From the NCBI RefSeq assembly GCF_000003605.2, contig NW_003123226.1, positions 1 through 22,973 of the forward strand: a stretch of 22,973 nt of DNA. Reading direction: 5' to 3'. The notes beneath the pieces were generated by a model. The model was given only the letters and a program-made list of their open reading frames with translations. It was not told the origin of the DNA and searched no databases. This stretch comes from Saccoglossus kowalevskii. Its lineage: Eukaryota > Hemichordata > Enteropneusta > Harrimaniidae. The position numbers were made by a program, and so were the translations under genes. Below are positions 8,678-20,037 of this stretch, one piece after another; the stretch's first letter is position 1, and every line of letters begins with the position of its first letter.

Positions 8678-9620
8678 CTAAGTCATTGGCATGACGACCC
8701 CGCAGTTAAATTTGGAAAATGTTAAGTGAATATCTCGAAAATGCCTCACTAAGCTGGTTATCACAATAGCGAACCGAGAAATCGGCGACAAACTGCTTAC
8801 AAAGTTGTAAAAAGCGATTGCAAAGTTCATAGATTCACTCGGGATAGTTACCTGTGATATCATATTAACACGTCCCATAGTTAAAAGTTCGAAAATGTCA
8901 CCTAATATTTCGTAATTAGCCATTAAATTAGCGAAGTGTTACTCGAGTTATGAGGAGGTCATAGGTCAATATTAGAATGTACTTGTGCCAGCGATATCAA
9001 TTTTAGAACATTCAAAACAAGAAATAGCCGTCAATTCGGCTCAAATTTAAATAATCCATGCAGCCGTGTGGTTAGGTGTCCGAACAATGTCTAAAGTAAA
9101 GCACAATCGGTTGTGGTTAGTACTTGCATGGGAGACTCCCTAAATAAAAGAGTTGTTGGATGTTTTCTTTCTTTTTGTTTCTTCACGCAAATGGAAATGA
9201 TATATGCAACGTTTTTGCATTCTTTCTAACTGTGATGCCATTCATTTATAGTAGAGAATCGTGAAGTTTTCGTATTTTTTTTAATTAATGCAAAGTTTTA
9301 AAATCCCTTCTAATTTTCCAGAACAAGTTGTTGATGCTGTCGGCACGTAATGGGTTTTAAGCTGTTAACACAACGTGCAAAGTTGTTCAAAGTGATTGCA
9401 AAGTTGTGCAAATGATAGCAATGATGGTAGATGTATTTGTATATATGACCTACGTTGTTGGCATGTTGAAACGCGCAGTTGTAAAGTCGACAAATTTAAT
9501 AAAAGCCAGTTGAAAGCAGCCTATATATGTTCACAAGAACAGACTGTAACATGTTAGAACACTGCGTGCAAAGTAGCAAACAAATTATTGAAATGTTGAA
9601 GGCGTTGATCGTGTATTTAA
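8678..9620 (+). repeat. Unit 9 (943 bp)
   Basis: Complete unit of the GTTCATAG / GTGTCCG subtype. A 3-bp loss gives CCTCACTAAGCTGG, and GTAATTAGCC is shared with the units at 19090 and 20986. The distal part is hybrid (GCAAATGATAGCAATGATGG with CCTACGTTG). Confidence 0.95.
9055..9162 (+). pseudogene. 5S rRNA-derived segment, copy 9
   Basis: It has GTGTCCG, CGGTTGTGG, the common box C and an interrupted TTTTCTTTC tract, as in copies 4 and 6. Confidence 0.75.
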
Positions 9621-10568
9621 CTAAGTCATTGGCATGACGACCCCGCAGTTAAATTTGGAAAATGTTAAGTGAAAATCTCGAAAATGCCTCACATATAAGC
9701 TGGTTATCACAATAGCGAACCGTGAAATCGGCGACAAACTGCTTACAAAGTTGTAAAAAGCGATTGCAAAGTTGATAGATTTACTCGTGATAGTTACCTG
9801 TGATATCATATTAACACGTCCCATAGTTAAAAGTTCGAAAATGTCACCTAATATTTCGTAAATAGCCATTAAATTAGCGAAGTGTTACTCGAGATATGAG
9901 GAGGTCATAGGACAATATTAGAATGTACTTGTGCCAGCGATATCAATTTTAGAACATTCAAAACAAGAAATAGCCGTCAATTCGGCTCAAATTTAAATAA
10001 TCCACGCAGCCGTATGGTTAGGTGACCGAACAATGTCTAAAGTAAAGCACAATCGGTCGTGGTTAGTACTTGCATGGGAGACTCCCTGAATAAAAGAGTT
10101 GTTGGATGTTCTTTTTCTTTTTGTTTCTTCACGCAAATGGAAATGATATATGCAACGTTTTTGCATTCTTTCTAACTGTGATGCCATTCATTTATAGTAG
10201 AGAATCGTGAAGTTTTCGTATTTTTTTTAATTAATGCAAAGTTTTAAAATCCCTTCTAATTTTCCAGCACAAGTTGTTGATGCTGTCGGCACGTAATGGG
10301 TTTTAAGCTGTTAACACAACGTGCAAAGTTGTTCAAAGTGATTGCAAAGTTGTGCAAAATGATAGCAATTATGGTAGATGTATTTGTATATATGACCTAC
10401 GTTGTTGGCATGTTGAAACGCGCAGTTGTAAAGTCGACAAATTTAATAAAAGCCAGTTGAAAGCAGCCTATATATGTTCACAAGAACAGACTGTAACATG
10501 TTAGAACACTGCGTGCAAAGTAGCAAACAAATTATTGAAATGTTGAAGGCGTTGATCGTGTATTTAAC
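9621..10568 (+). repeat. Unit 10 (948 bp)
   Basis: Complete unit of the GATAGATTTACTCGTG / GGACAAT subtype. GTGAAAATCTCG (near 9669) is shared with the unit at 11516. AGCAATTATGG is shared with the next unit. Confidence 0.95.
10001..10108 (+). pseudogene. 5S rRNA-derived segment, copy 10
   Basis: It has CCACGCAGCCGTATGG, GTGACCG, CGGTCGTGG and the common box C. The first downstream T-tract is broken (TTCTTTTTCTTTTTG), so any Pol III stop would fall a few bases later. Confidence 0.75.
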
Positions 10569-11515
10569 CTAAGTAATTGGCATGACGACCCCGCAGTTAA
10601 ATTTGGAAAATGTTAAGTGAATATCTCGAAAATGCCTCACATATAAGCTGGTTATCACAATAGCGAACCGTGAAATCGGCGACAAACTGCTTACAAAGTT
10701 GTAAAAAGCGATTGCAAAGTTGATAGATTTACTCGTGATAGTTACCTGTGATATCATATTAACACGTCCCATAGTTAAAAGTTCGAAAATGTCACCTAAT
10801 ATTTCGTAAATAGCCATTAAATTAGCGAAGTGTTACTCGAGATATGAGGAGGTCATAGGACAATATTAGAATGTACTTGTGCCAGCGATATCAATTTTAG
10901 AACATTCAAAACAAGAAATAGCCGTCAATTCGGCTCAAATTTAAATAATCCACGCAGCCGTATGGTTAGGTGACCGAACAATGTCTAAAGTAAAGCACAA
11001 TCGGTCGTGGTTAGTACTTGCATGGGAGACTCCCTGAATAAAAGAGTTGTTGGATGTTTTTTTTCTTTTTGTTTCTTCACGCAAATGGAAATGATATATG
11101 CAACGTTTTTGCATTCTTTCTAACTGTGATGCCATTCATTTATAGTAGAGAATCATGAAGTTTTCGTATTTTTTTAATTAATGCAAAGTTTTAAAATCCC
11201 TTCTAATTTTCAAGAACAAGTTGTTGATGCTGTCGGCACGTAATGGGTTTTAAGCTGTTAACACAACGTGCAAAGTTGTTCAAAGTGATTGCAAAGTTGT
11301 GCAAAATGATAGCAATTATGGTAGATGTATTTGTATATATGACCTACGTTGTTGGCATGTTGAAACGCGCAGTTGTAAAGTCGACAAATTTAATAAAAGC
11401 CAGTTGAAAGCAGCCTATATATGTTCACAAGAACAGACTGTAACATGTTAGAACACTGCGTGCAAAGTAGCAAACAAATTATTGAAATGTTGAAGGCGTT
11501 GATCGTGTATTTAAC
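10569..11515 (+). repeat. Unit 11 (947 bp)
   Basis: Complete unit, very close to units 10 and 12 over the left half. It has a private AAGTAATTGG at the phase mark. Confidence 0.95.
10949..11056 (+). pseudogene. 5S rRNA-derived segment, copy 11
   Basis: It has CCACGCAGCCGTATGG, GTGACCG, CGGTCGTGG and the common box C. T8 follows directly. Confidence 0.75.
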
Positions 11516-12463
11516 CTAAGTCATTGGCATGACGACCCCGCAGTTAAATTTGGAAAATGTTAAGTGAAAATCTCGAAAATGCCTCACATATAAGCTGGTT
11601 ATCACAATAGCGAACCGTGAAATCGGCGACAAACTGCTTACAAAGTTGTAAAAAGCGATTGCAAAGTTGATAGATTTACTCGTGATAGTTACCTGTGATA
11701 TCATATTAACACGTCCCATAGTTAAAAGTTCGAAAATGTCACCTAATATTTCGTAAATAGCCATTAAATTAGCGAAGTGTTACTCGAGATATGAGGAGGT
11801 CATAGGACAATATTAGAATGTACTTGTGCCAGCGATATCAATTTTAGAACATTCAAAACAAGAAATAGCCGTCAATTCGGCTCAAATTTAAATAATCCAC
11901 GCAGCCGTATGGTTAGGTGACCGAACAATGTCTAAAGTAAAGCACAATCGGTCGTGGTTAGTACTTGCATAGGAGACTCCCTAAATAAAAAAAGTTGTTG
12001 GATGTTTTTTTTCTTTTTGTTACATCACGCAAATGGAAATGATATAGGCAACGTTTTTTCATTCTTCCTAACTGTGATGCCACTCATTTATAATAGAGAA
12101 TCGTGAAGTTTTCGTATTTTTTTAATTAATTCAAAGTTTTAAAATCCCTTCTAATTTTCCAGAACAAGTTGTTGATGCTGTCGGCACGTAATAGTTTTTA
12201 AGCTGTTAACACAACGTGCAAAGTTGTTCAAAGTAATTGCAAAGTTGTGCAAGGGGATAGCAATGATGGTAGATGTATTTGTATATATGACCTAAGTTGT
12301 TGGCATGTTGAAACGGGCAGTTGTAAAGTCGACAAATTTAATTAAAGCCAGTTGAAAGCAGCCTATATATGTTCACAAGAACAGACTGTAAAATGTTAAA
12401 ACACAGCGTGCAAAGTAGCAAACAAATTATTGAAATGTTGACGGCGTTGATCGTGTATTTAAC
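11516..12463 (+). repeat. Unit 12 (948 bp), subtype switch inside the 5S-like segment
   Basis: The left half is the GATAGATTTACTCGTG / GGACAAT / CCACGCAGCCGTATGG subtype, like the two units before it. From about 11970 onward (CATAGGAGAC, TTACATCACGC, ATAGGCAACG, GAAACGGGCAG) it matches the unit that follows. The exchange point lies within the 5S-like segment. Confidence 0.95.
11896..12004 (+). pseudogene. 5S rRNA-derived segment, copy 12 (chimeric)
   Basis: The 5' side is the CCACGCAGCCGTATGG / GTGACCG type and the 3' side is the CTTGCATAGG type. T8 follows. Confidence 0.75.
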
Positions 12464-13408
12464 CTAAGTCATTGGCATGACGACCCCGCGTTTAAATTTG
12501 GAAAATGTTAAGTGAATATCTCGAAAATGCCTCACATATAAGCTGGTTATCACAATAACGAACCGAGAAATCGGCGACAAACTGCTTACAAAGTTGTAAA
12601 AAGCGATTGCAAAGTTGGTAAATTTACTCGGGATAGTTACCTATGATATCATATTAACACGTCCCATAGCTAAAAGTTCGAAAATGTCACCTAATATTTC
12701 GTAAATAGCCATTAAATTAGCGAAGTGTTACTCGAGATATGAGGAGGTCATAGGTCAATTCTAGAATGCACTTGTGCCAGCGATATCAATTTTAGAACAT
12801 TCAAAACAAGAAATAGCCGTCAATTCGGCTCAAATTTAAATAATCCATGCAGCCGTGTGGTTAGGTGACCGAACAACGTCTAAAGTAAAGCACAATCGGT
12901 CGTGGTTAGTACTTGCATAGGAGACTCCCTGAATAAAAAAATTGTTCGATGTTTTTTCTTTTTGTTACATCACACAAATGGAAATGATATAGGCAACGTT
13001 TTTTCATTTTTCCTAACTGTGATGCCACTCATTTATAATAGAGAATCGTGAAGTTTTCGTATTTTTTTAATTAATGCAAAGTTTTAAAATTCCTTCTAAT
13101 TTTCCAGAACAAGTTGTTGATGCTGTCGGCACGTAATAGTTTTTAAGCTGTTAACACAACGTGCAAAGTTGTTCAAAGTGATTGCAAAGTTGTGCAAAGG
13201 GATAGCAATGATGGTAGATGTATTTGAATATATGACCTAAGTTGTTGGCATGTTGAAACGGGCAGTTGTAAAGTCGACAAATTTAATTAAAGCCAGTTGA
13301 AAGCAGCCTATATATGTTCACAAGAACAGACTGTAAAATGTTAGAACACAGCGTTCAATGTAGCAAACAAATTATTGAAATGTTGACGGCGTTGATCGTG
13401 TATTTAAC
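12464..13408 (+). repeat. Unit 13 (945 bp)
   Basis: Complete unit with CCCCGCGTTTAAATT, GGTAAATTTACTCGGG, ATAGCTAAAAG and AATTCTAGAATG. The distal part has GAAACGGGCAG and AATTTAATTAAAGCC, shared with unit 12. Confidence 0.95.
12844..12951 (+). pseudogene. 5S rRNA-derived segment, copy 13
   Basis: It has GACCGAACAACGTC, the CTTGCATAGG box C and a private TTGTTCGATG at the 3' end. T6 follows. Confidence 0.74.
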
Positions 13409-13788
13409 CTAAGTCATTGGCATGACGACCCCGCATTTAAATTTGGAAAAAGTTAAGTGAATATCTCAAAAATGCCTCACATATAAGCTGGTTATCACAA
13501 TAGCGAACCGTGAAATCGGCGACAAACTGCTTACAAAGTTGTAAAAAGCGATTGCAATGTTGATTGATTCACTGGGGATAGTTACCTGTGATATCATATT
13601 AACACGTCCCATAGCTAAAAGTTCGAAAATGTCACCTAATATTTCGTAAATAGCCATTAAAATAGAGAAGTGTTACTCGAGATATGAGGAGGTCATAGGT
13701 CAATTCTAGAATGTACTTGTGCCAGCGATATCAATTTTAGAACATTCAAAACAAGAAATAGCCGTCAATTCGGCTCAAATTTAAATAA

Positions 13789-13896
13789 TCCATGCAGCCG
13801 TGTGGTTAGGTTATCGAACAATGTCTAAAGTAAAGCACAATCGGGCGTGGTTAGTACTTGCATAGGAGACCCCCTGAATAAAAAAGGTGTTGGATG
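13789..13896 (+). pseudogene. 5S rRNA-derived segment, copy 14 (closest to canonical 5S in the core)
   Basis: The core reads TCGGGCGTGGTTAGTACTTG (13841-13860), then CATAGGAGACCCCCTG. The TCGGGCG intermediate element and GAGACC are the canonical animal 5S forms, which other copies have lost (TCGGTCG/TCGGTTG and GAGACT). The downstream tract is TTTGTTTTTTC. Confidence 0.78.
13827..13874 (+). promoter_or_regulatory. Putative Pol III type 1 internal control region (representative, copy 14)
   Basis: In 5S genes, TFIIIA binds box A, the intermediate element and box C inside the gene. Here AAAGTAAAGCACAA (13827-13840) lies in the box A place, TCGGGCG (13841-13847) in the intermediate-element place, and CTTGCATAGGAGACCCC (13858-13874) in the box C place, with spacing like 5S. 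The TTGGATGG to TTGCATAG change hits box C. The order and spacing are visible; activity is inferred only. Confidence 0.5.
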
Positions 13897-14356
13897 TTTG
13901 TTTTTTCTTTTTGTTACATCACGCAAATGGAAATGATATTGGCAACGTTTTTGCATTCTTCCTACCTGTGATGCCACTCATTTATAATTGAGAATCGTGA
14001 AGTTTTCGTATTTTTTTATTAATGCAAAGTTTTAAAATCCCTTCTAATTTTCCAGAACAAGTTGTTGATGCTGTCGGCACGTAATAGTTTTTAAGCTGTT
14101 AACACAACGTGCAAAGTTGTTCAAAGTGATTGCAAAGTTGTGCAAAGGGATAGCAATGATGGTAGATGTATTTGTATATATGACCTAAGTTGTTGGCATA
14201 TTGAAACGCGCAGTTGTAAAGTCGACAAATTTAATGAAAGCCAGTTGAAAGCAGCCTATATATGTTCACAAGAACAGACAGTAAAATGTTAGAACACAGC
14301 GTGCAAAGTAGCAAACAAATTATTGAAATGTTTACGGCGTTGATCGTCTATTTAAC

Positions 14357-15304
14357 CTAAGTCATTGGCATGACAACCCCGCATTTAAATTTGGAAAATA
14401 TTAAGTGAATATCTCGAAAATGCCTCACATATAGGCTGGTTATCACAATAGCGAACCGTGAAATCGGCGACAAACTGCTACAAAGTTGTAAAAAGCGAAT
14501 GCAAAGTTGATAGATTTACTCGGGATAGTTACCTGTGAAATCATATTAACACGTCCCATAGCTAAAAGTTCGAAAATGTCACCTAATATTTCGTAAATAG
14601 CCATTAAATTAGCGAAGTGTTACCCGGGATATGAGGAGGTCATAGGTCAATATTAGAATGTACTTGTGCCAGCGATATCAATTTGAGAAGATTCAAAACA
14701 AGAAATAGCCGTCAATTCGGCTCAAATTTAAATAATCCATGCAGCCGTGTGGTTAGGTGACCGAACAATGTCTAAAGTAAAGCACAATCGGTCGTGGTTA
14801 GTACTTGCATGGGAGACTCCCTAAATAAAAAAAAAAGTTGTTGGATGTTTTTCTCATTTTGTTACATCACGCAAATGGAAATGATATAGGCAACGTTTTT
14901 GCATTCTTCCTAACTGTGGTGCCACTCATTTATATTAGAGAATCGTGAAGTTTTCGTTTTTTTTAATTAATGCAAAGTTTTAAAATCCCTTCTAATTGTC
15001 CAGAACAAGTTGTTGATGCTGTCGGCACGTAATGGGTTTTAAGCTGTTAACACAACGTGCAAAGTTGTTCAAAGTGATTGCAAAGTTGTGCAAAATGATA
15101 GAAATGTTGGTAGATGTATTGTTATATATGACCTAAGTTGATGGCATATAGAAACGCGCAGTTGTGAAGTCGACAAATTTAATAAAAGCCAGTTGAAAGC
15201 AGCCTATATATGTTCACAAGAACAGACTGTAACATGTTAGAACACTGCGTGCAAAGTAGCAAACAAATTATTGAAATGTTGACGGCGTTGATTGTGTATT
15301 TAAC
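14357..15304 (+). repeat. Unit 15 (948 bp)
   Basis: Complete unit. From ATTTGAGAAG (14681) to about 15040 it is nearly identical to the next unit at a 949-bp shift. The distal CATATAGAAACGCGCAG and TTGTGAAG variants match unit 1, fourteen units upstream. Confidence 0.95.
14736..14847 (+). pseudogene. 5S rRNA-derived segment, copy 15
   Basis: It has GTGACCG, CGGTCGTGG and the common box C (14804-14818), followed by an expanded run of 10 As (AATAAAAAAAAAAG) before GTTGTTGGATG. T5 follows. Confidence 0.75.
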
Positions 15305-16252
15305 CTAAGTCATTGGCATGACGACCCCGCATTTAAATTTGGAAAATGTTAAGTGAATATCTTGAAAATGCCTCACATATAAGCTGGTTATCACAATAGC
15401 GAACCGAGAAATCGGCGACAAACTGCTTACAAAGTTGTAAAAAGCGATTGCAAAGTTGATAGATTCACTCGGGATAGTTACCTGTGATATCATATTAACA
15501 CGTTCCATAGTTAAAAGTTCGAAAATGTCACCTAATATTTCGTAAATAGCCATTAAATTAGCGAAGTGTTACTCGAGATATGAGGAGGTCATAGGTCAAT
15601 ATTAGAATGTACTTGTGCCAGCTATATCAATTTGAGAAGATTCAAAACAAGAAATAGCCGTCAATTCGGCTCAAATTTAAATAATCCATGCAGCCGTGTG
15701 GTTAGGTGACCGAACAATGTCTAAAGTAAAGCACAATCGGTCGTGGTTAGTACTTGCATGGGAGACTCCCTAAATAAAAAAAAAAGTTGTTGGATGTTTT
15801 TCTCATTTTGTTACATCACGCAAATGGAAATGATATAGGCAACGTTTTTGCATTCTTCCTAACTGTGGTGCCACTCATTTATATTAGAGAATCGTGAAGT
15901 TTTCGTTTTTTTTAATTAATGCAAAGTTTTAAAATCCCTTCTAATTGTCCAGAACAAGTTGTTGATGCTGTCGGCACGTAATGGGTTTTAAGCTGTTAAC
16001 ACAACGTGCAAAGTTGTTCAAAGTGATTGCAAAGTTGTGCAAATGATAGAAATGTTGGTAGATGTATTGGTATATATAACCTACGTTGTTGGCATGTTGA
16101 AACGCGCAGTTGTAATGTCGACAAATTTAATAAAAGCCAGTTGAAAGCAGCCTATATATGTTCACAAGAACAGACTGTAACATGTTAGAACACAGCGTGC
16201 AATGTAGCAAACAAATTATTGAAATGTTGACGGCGTTGATCGTGTATTTAAC
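15305..16252 (+). repeat. Unit 16 (948 bp)
   Basis: Complete unit. The left part matches unit 2 (GATAGATTCACTCGGG, GCTATATCAATTT), and the middle matches unit 15 (TTTGAGAAGATTC, TAATTGTCCAG). The distal part has TATATATAACCTACG, which recurs in unit 18. Confidence 0.95.
15685..15796 (+). pseudogene. 5S rRNA-derived segment, copy 16
   Basis: By eye it is identical to copy 15, including the 10-A run and the TTTTTCTC tract. This is consistent with recent duplication of the unit. Confidence 0.75.
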
Positions 16253-17198
16253 CTAAGTCATTGGCATCACGACCCCGCAGTTAAATTTGGAAAATGTTAA
16301 GTGAATATCTCGAAAATGCCTCACATATAAGCTGGTTATCACAATAGCGAACCGAGAAATCGGCGACAAACTGCTTACAAAGTTGTAAAAAGCGATTGCA
16401 AAGTTCATAGATTCACTCGGGATAGTTATCTGTGATATCATATTAACACGTCCCATAGTTAAAAGTTTGAAAATGTCACCTAATATTTCGTAAATAGCCA
16501 TTAAATTAGCGAAGTGTTACTCGAGTTATAAGGAGGTCATAGGTCAATATTAGAATGTACTTGTGCCAGCGATATCAATTTTAGAACATTCAAAACAAGA
16601 AATAGCCGTCAATTCGGCTCAAATTTAAATAATCCATGCAGCCGTGTGGTTAGGTGTCCGAACAATGTCTAAAGTAAAGCACAATCGGTCGTGGTTAGTA
16701 CTTGCATGGGAGACTCCCTAAATAAAAATGTTGTAGGATGTTTTGTTCTTTTTGTTACATCACGCAAATGGAAATGATATAGGCAACGTTTTTGCATTCT
16801 TTCTATCTGTGATGCCACTCATTTATAGTAGAGAATCGTGAAGTTTTCGTATTTTTTTAATTAATGCAAAGTTTTAAAATCCCTTCTAATTTTCAAGAAC
16901 AAGTTGTTGATGCTGTCGGCACGTAATGGGTTTGAAGCTGTTAACACAACGTGCAAGGTTGTTCAAAGTGATTGCAAAGTTGTGCAAAATGCTAGAAATG
17001 TTGGTAGATGTATTGGTATATATGACCTACGATGTTGGCATGTTGAAACGCGCAGTTGTAAAGTCGACAAATTTAATAAAAGCCAGTTGAAAGCAGCCTA
17101 TATATGTTCACAAGAACAGACTGTAACATGTTAGAACATAGCGTGCAAAGTAGCAAACAAATTATTGAAATATTGACCGCGTTGATCGTGTATTTAAC
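16253..17198 (+). repeat. Unit 17 (946 bp)
   Basis: Complete unit with GGCATCACG at the phase mark, shared only with the unit 1892 bp downstream (18145). The left part is the GTTCATAG / GTGTCCG subtype. The middle has TTACATCACGC, ATAGGCAACG and CTATCTGTG. Confidence 0.95.
16633..16740 (+). pseudogene. 5S rRNA-derived segment, copy 17
   Basis: It has GTGTCCG with CGGTCGTGG, a combination different from copies 4, 6 and 9. Box C is common; the 3' end is TTGTAGGATG. The downstream tract is TTTTGTTCTTTTTG. Confidence 0.75.
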
Positions 17199-18144
17199 CT
17201 AAGTCATTGGCATGACGACCCCGCAGTTAAATTTGGAAAATGTTAAGTGAATATCTCGAAAATGCCTCACATATAAGCTGGTTATCACAATAGAGAACCG
17301 AGAAATCGGCGACAAACTGCTTACAAAGTTGTAAAAAACGATTGCAAAGTTCAAAGATTCACTCGGGATAGTTATCTGTGATATCATATTAACACGTCCC
17401 ATAGTTAAAAGTTTGAAAATGTCACCTAATATTTCGTAAATAGCCATTAAATTAGCGAAGTGTTACTCGAGTTATGAGGAGGTCATAGGTCAATATTAGA
17501 ATGTACTTGTGCCAGCGATATCAATTTTAGAACATTCAAAGCAAGAAATAGCCGTCAATTCGGCTCAAATTTAAATAATCCATGCAGCCGTGTGGTTAGG
17601 TGTCCGAACAATGTCTAAAGTAAAGCACAATCGGTTGTGGTTAGTACTTGCATGGGAGACTCCCTAAATAAAAAAGTTGTTGGATGTTTTTTTCTTTTTG
17701 TTACATCACGCAAATGGAAATGATATATGCAACGTTTTTGTATTCTTTCTAACTGTGGTGCCACTCATTTATATTAGAGAATCGTGAAGTTTTCGTATTT
17801 TTTTTAATTAATGCAAAGTTTTAAAATCCCTTCTAATTTTCAAGAACAAGTTGTTGATGCTGTCGGCACGTAATGGGTTTTAAGCTGTTAACACAACGTG
17901 CAAAGTTGTTCAAAGTGATTGCAAAGTTGTGCAAATGATAGAAATGTTGGTAGATGTATTGGTATATATAACCTACGTTGTTGGCATGTTGAAACGCGCA
18001 GTTGTAAAGTCGACAAATTTAATAAAAGCCAGTTGAAAGCAGCCTATATATGTTCACAAGAACAGACTGTAACATATTAGAACACAGCGTGCAATGTAGC
18101 AAACAAATTATTGAAATGTTGACGGCGTTGATCGTGTATTTAAC
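17199..18144 (+). repeat. Unit 18 (946 bp)
   Basis: Complete unit with GTTCAAAGATTCACTCGGG and ATAGAGAAC. From about 17290 on it is close to the next unit (TTTTTGTATTC, GTGGTGCCACTC and TTATATTAG in both). Confidence 0.95.
17579..17686 (+). pseudogene. 5S rRNA-derived segment, copy 18
   Basis: It has GTGTCCG, CGGTTGTGG and the common box C. T7 follows. Confidence 0.75.
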
Positions 18145-19089
18145 CTAAGTCATTGGCATCACGACCCCGCAGTTAAATTTGGAAAATGTGTAAGTGAATA
18201 TCTCGAAAATGCCTCACATATAAGCTGGTTATCACAATAGAGAAACGAGAAATCGGCGACAAACTGCTTACAAAGTTGTAAAAAGCGATTGCAAAGTTCA
18301 AAGATTCACTCGGGATAGTTATCGGTGATATCATATTAACACGTCCCATAGTTAAAAGTTTGAAAATGTCACCTAATATTTCGTAAATAGCCATTAAATT
18401 AGCGAAGTGTTACTCGAGTTATGAGGAGGTCATAGGTCAATATTAGAATGTACTTGTGCCAGCGATATCAATTTTAGAACATTCAAAACAAGAAATAGCC
18501 GTCAATTCGGCTCAAATTTAAATAATCCATGCAGCCGTGTGGTTAGGTGTCCGAACAATGTCTAAAGTAAAGCACAATCGGTTGTGGTTAGTACTTGCAT
18601 GGGAGACTCCCTAAATAAAAAAGTTGTTGGATGTTTTTTTCTTTTTGTTACATCACGCAAATGGAAATGATATATGCAACGTTTTTGTATTCTTTCTAAC
18701 TGTGGTGCCACTCATTTATATTAGAGAATCGTGAAGTTTTCGTATTTTTTTTAATTAATGCAAAATTTTAAAATCCCTTCTAATTTTCCAGAACAAGTTG
18801 TTGATGCTGTCGGCACGTAATAGATTTTAAGCTGTTAACACAACGTGCAAAGTTGTTCAAAGTGATTGCAAAGTTGTGAAAAGGGATAGCAATGATGGTA
18901 GAAGTATTTGTATATATGACCTAAGTTGTTGGCATGTTGAAACGCGCAGTTGTAAAGTCGACAAATTTAATAAAAGCCAGTTGAAAGCAGCCTATATATG
19001 TTCACAGACAGACTGTAACATGTTAGACACAGCGTGCAAAGTAGCAAACAAATTATTGAAATGTTGACGGCGTTGATCGTGTATTTAAC
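18145..19089 (+). repeat. Unit 19 (945 bp)
   Basis: Complete unit. The start resembles unit 17 (GGCATCACG), the middle matches unit 18, and the distal part switches to GGGATAGCAATGATGG / CCTAAG. Private changes are AATGTGTAAGTG (near 18187) and small deletions at CACAGACAGAC and GTTAGACAC (19003-19030). Confidence 0.95.
18526..18633 (+). pseudogene. 5S rRNA-derived segment, copy 19
   Basis: It matches copy 18: GTGTCCG, CGGTTGTGG, common box C, T7. Confidence 0.75.
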
Positions 19090-20037
19090 CTAAGTCATTG
19101 GCATGACGACCCCGCAGTTAAATTTGGAAAATGTTAAGTGAATATCTCGAAAATGCCTCACATATAAGCTGGTTATCACAATAGCGAACCGAGAAATCGG
19201 CGACAAACTGCTTACAAAGTTGTAAAAAGCGATTGCAAAGTTCATAGATTCACTCGGGATAGTTACCTGTGATATCATATTAACACGTCCCATAGTTAAA
19301 AGTTCGAAAATGTCACCTAATATTTCGTAATTAGCCATTAAATTAGCGAAGTGTTACTCGAGTTATGAGGAGGTCATAGGTCAATATTAGAATGTACTTG
19401 TGCCAGCGATATCAATTTTAGAACATTCAAAACAAGAAATAGCCGTCAATTCGGCTCAAATTTAAATAATCCATGCAGCCGTGTGGTTAGGTGTCCGAAC
19501 AATGTCTAAAGTAAAGCACAATCGGTTGTGGTTAGTACTTGCATGGGAGACTCCCTAAATAAAAGAGTTGTTGGATGTTTTTTTTCTTTTTGTTTCTTCA
19601 CGCAAATGGAAATGATATATGCAACGTTTTTGCATTCTTTCTAACTGTGATGCCATTCATTTATAGTAGAGAATCGTGAAGTTTTCGTATTTTTTTTAAT
19701 TAATGCAAAGTTATAAAATCCCTTCTAATTTTCCAGAACAAGTTGTTGATGCTGTCGGCACGTAATGGGTTTTAAGCTGTTAACACAACGTGCAAAGTTG
19801 TTCAAAGTGATTGCAAAGTTGTGCAAAATGATAGCAATGATGGTAGATGTATTTGTATATATGACCTACGTTGTTGGCATGTTGAAACGCGCAGTTGTAA
19901 AGTCGACAAATTTAATAAAAGCCAGTTGAAAGCAGCCTATGTATGTTCACAAGAACAGACTGTAACATGTTAGAACACTGCGTGCAAAGTAGCAAACAAA
20001 TTATTGAAATGTTGAAGGCGTTGATCGTGTATTTAAC
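19090..20037 (+). repeat. Unit 20 (948 bp)
   Basis: Complete unit of the GTTCATAG / GTGTCCG subtype with GTAATTAGCC. AGTTATAAAATCCC (near 19709) and CCTATGTATGTTC (near 19936) are shared only with the next unit. Confidence 0.95.
19470..19577 (+). pseudogene. 5S rRNA-derived segment, copy 20
   Basis: It has GTGTCCG, CGGTTGTGG and the common box C. An uninterrupted T8 follows, unlike its close relatives 4, 6, 9 and 21. Confidence 0.75.

Larger units (their letters stand above)
13409..14356 (+). repeat. Unit 14 (948 bp)
   Basis: Complete unit with GATTGATTCACTGGGG, GGAAAAAGTTAAG, ATCTCAAAAATG and AATTCTAGAATG. It is relatively divergent in the left part. Confidence 0.95.

Noticed and set aside
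16904-17134. Plus-strand open frames of 76 and 63 codons (16904-17134; 18876-19067)
   Set aside because: They exist only because of private substitutions or indels in single units; the same region has stops in the other units.
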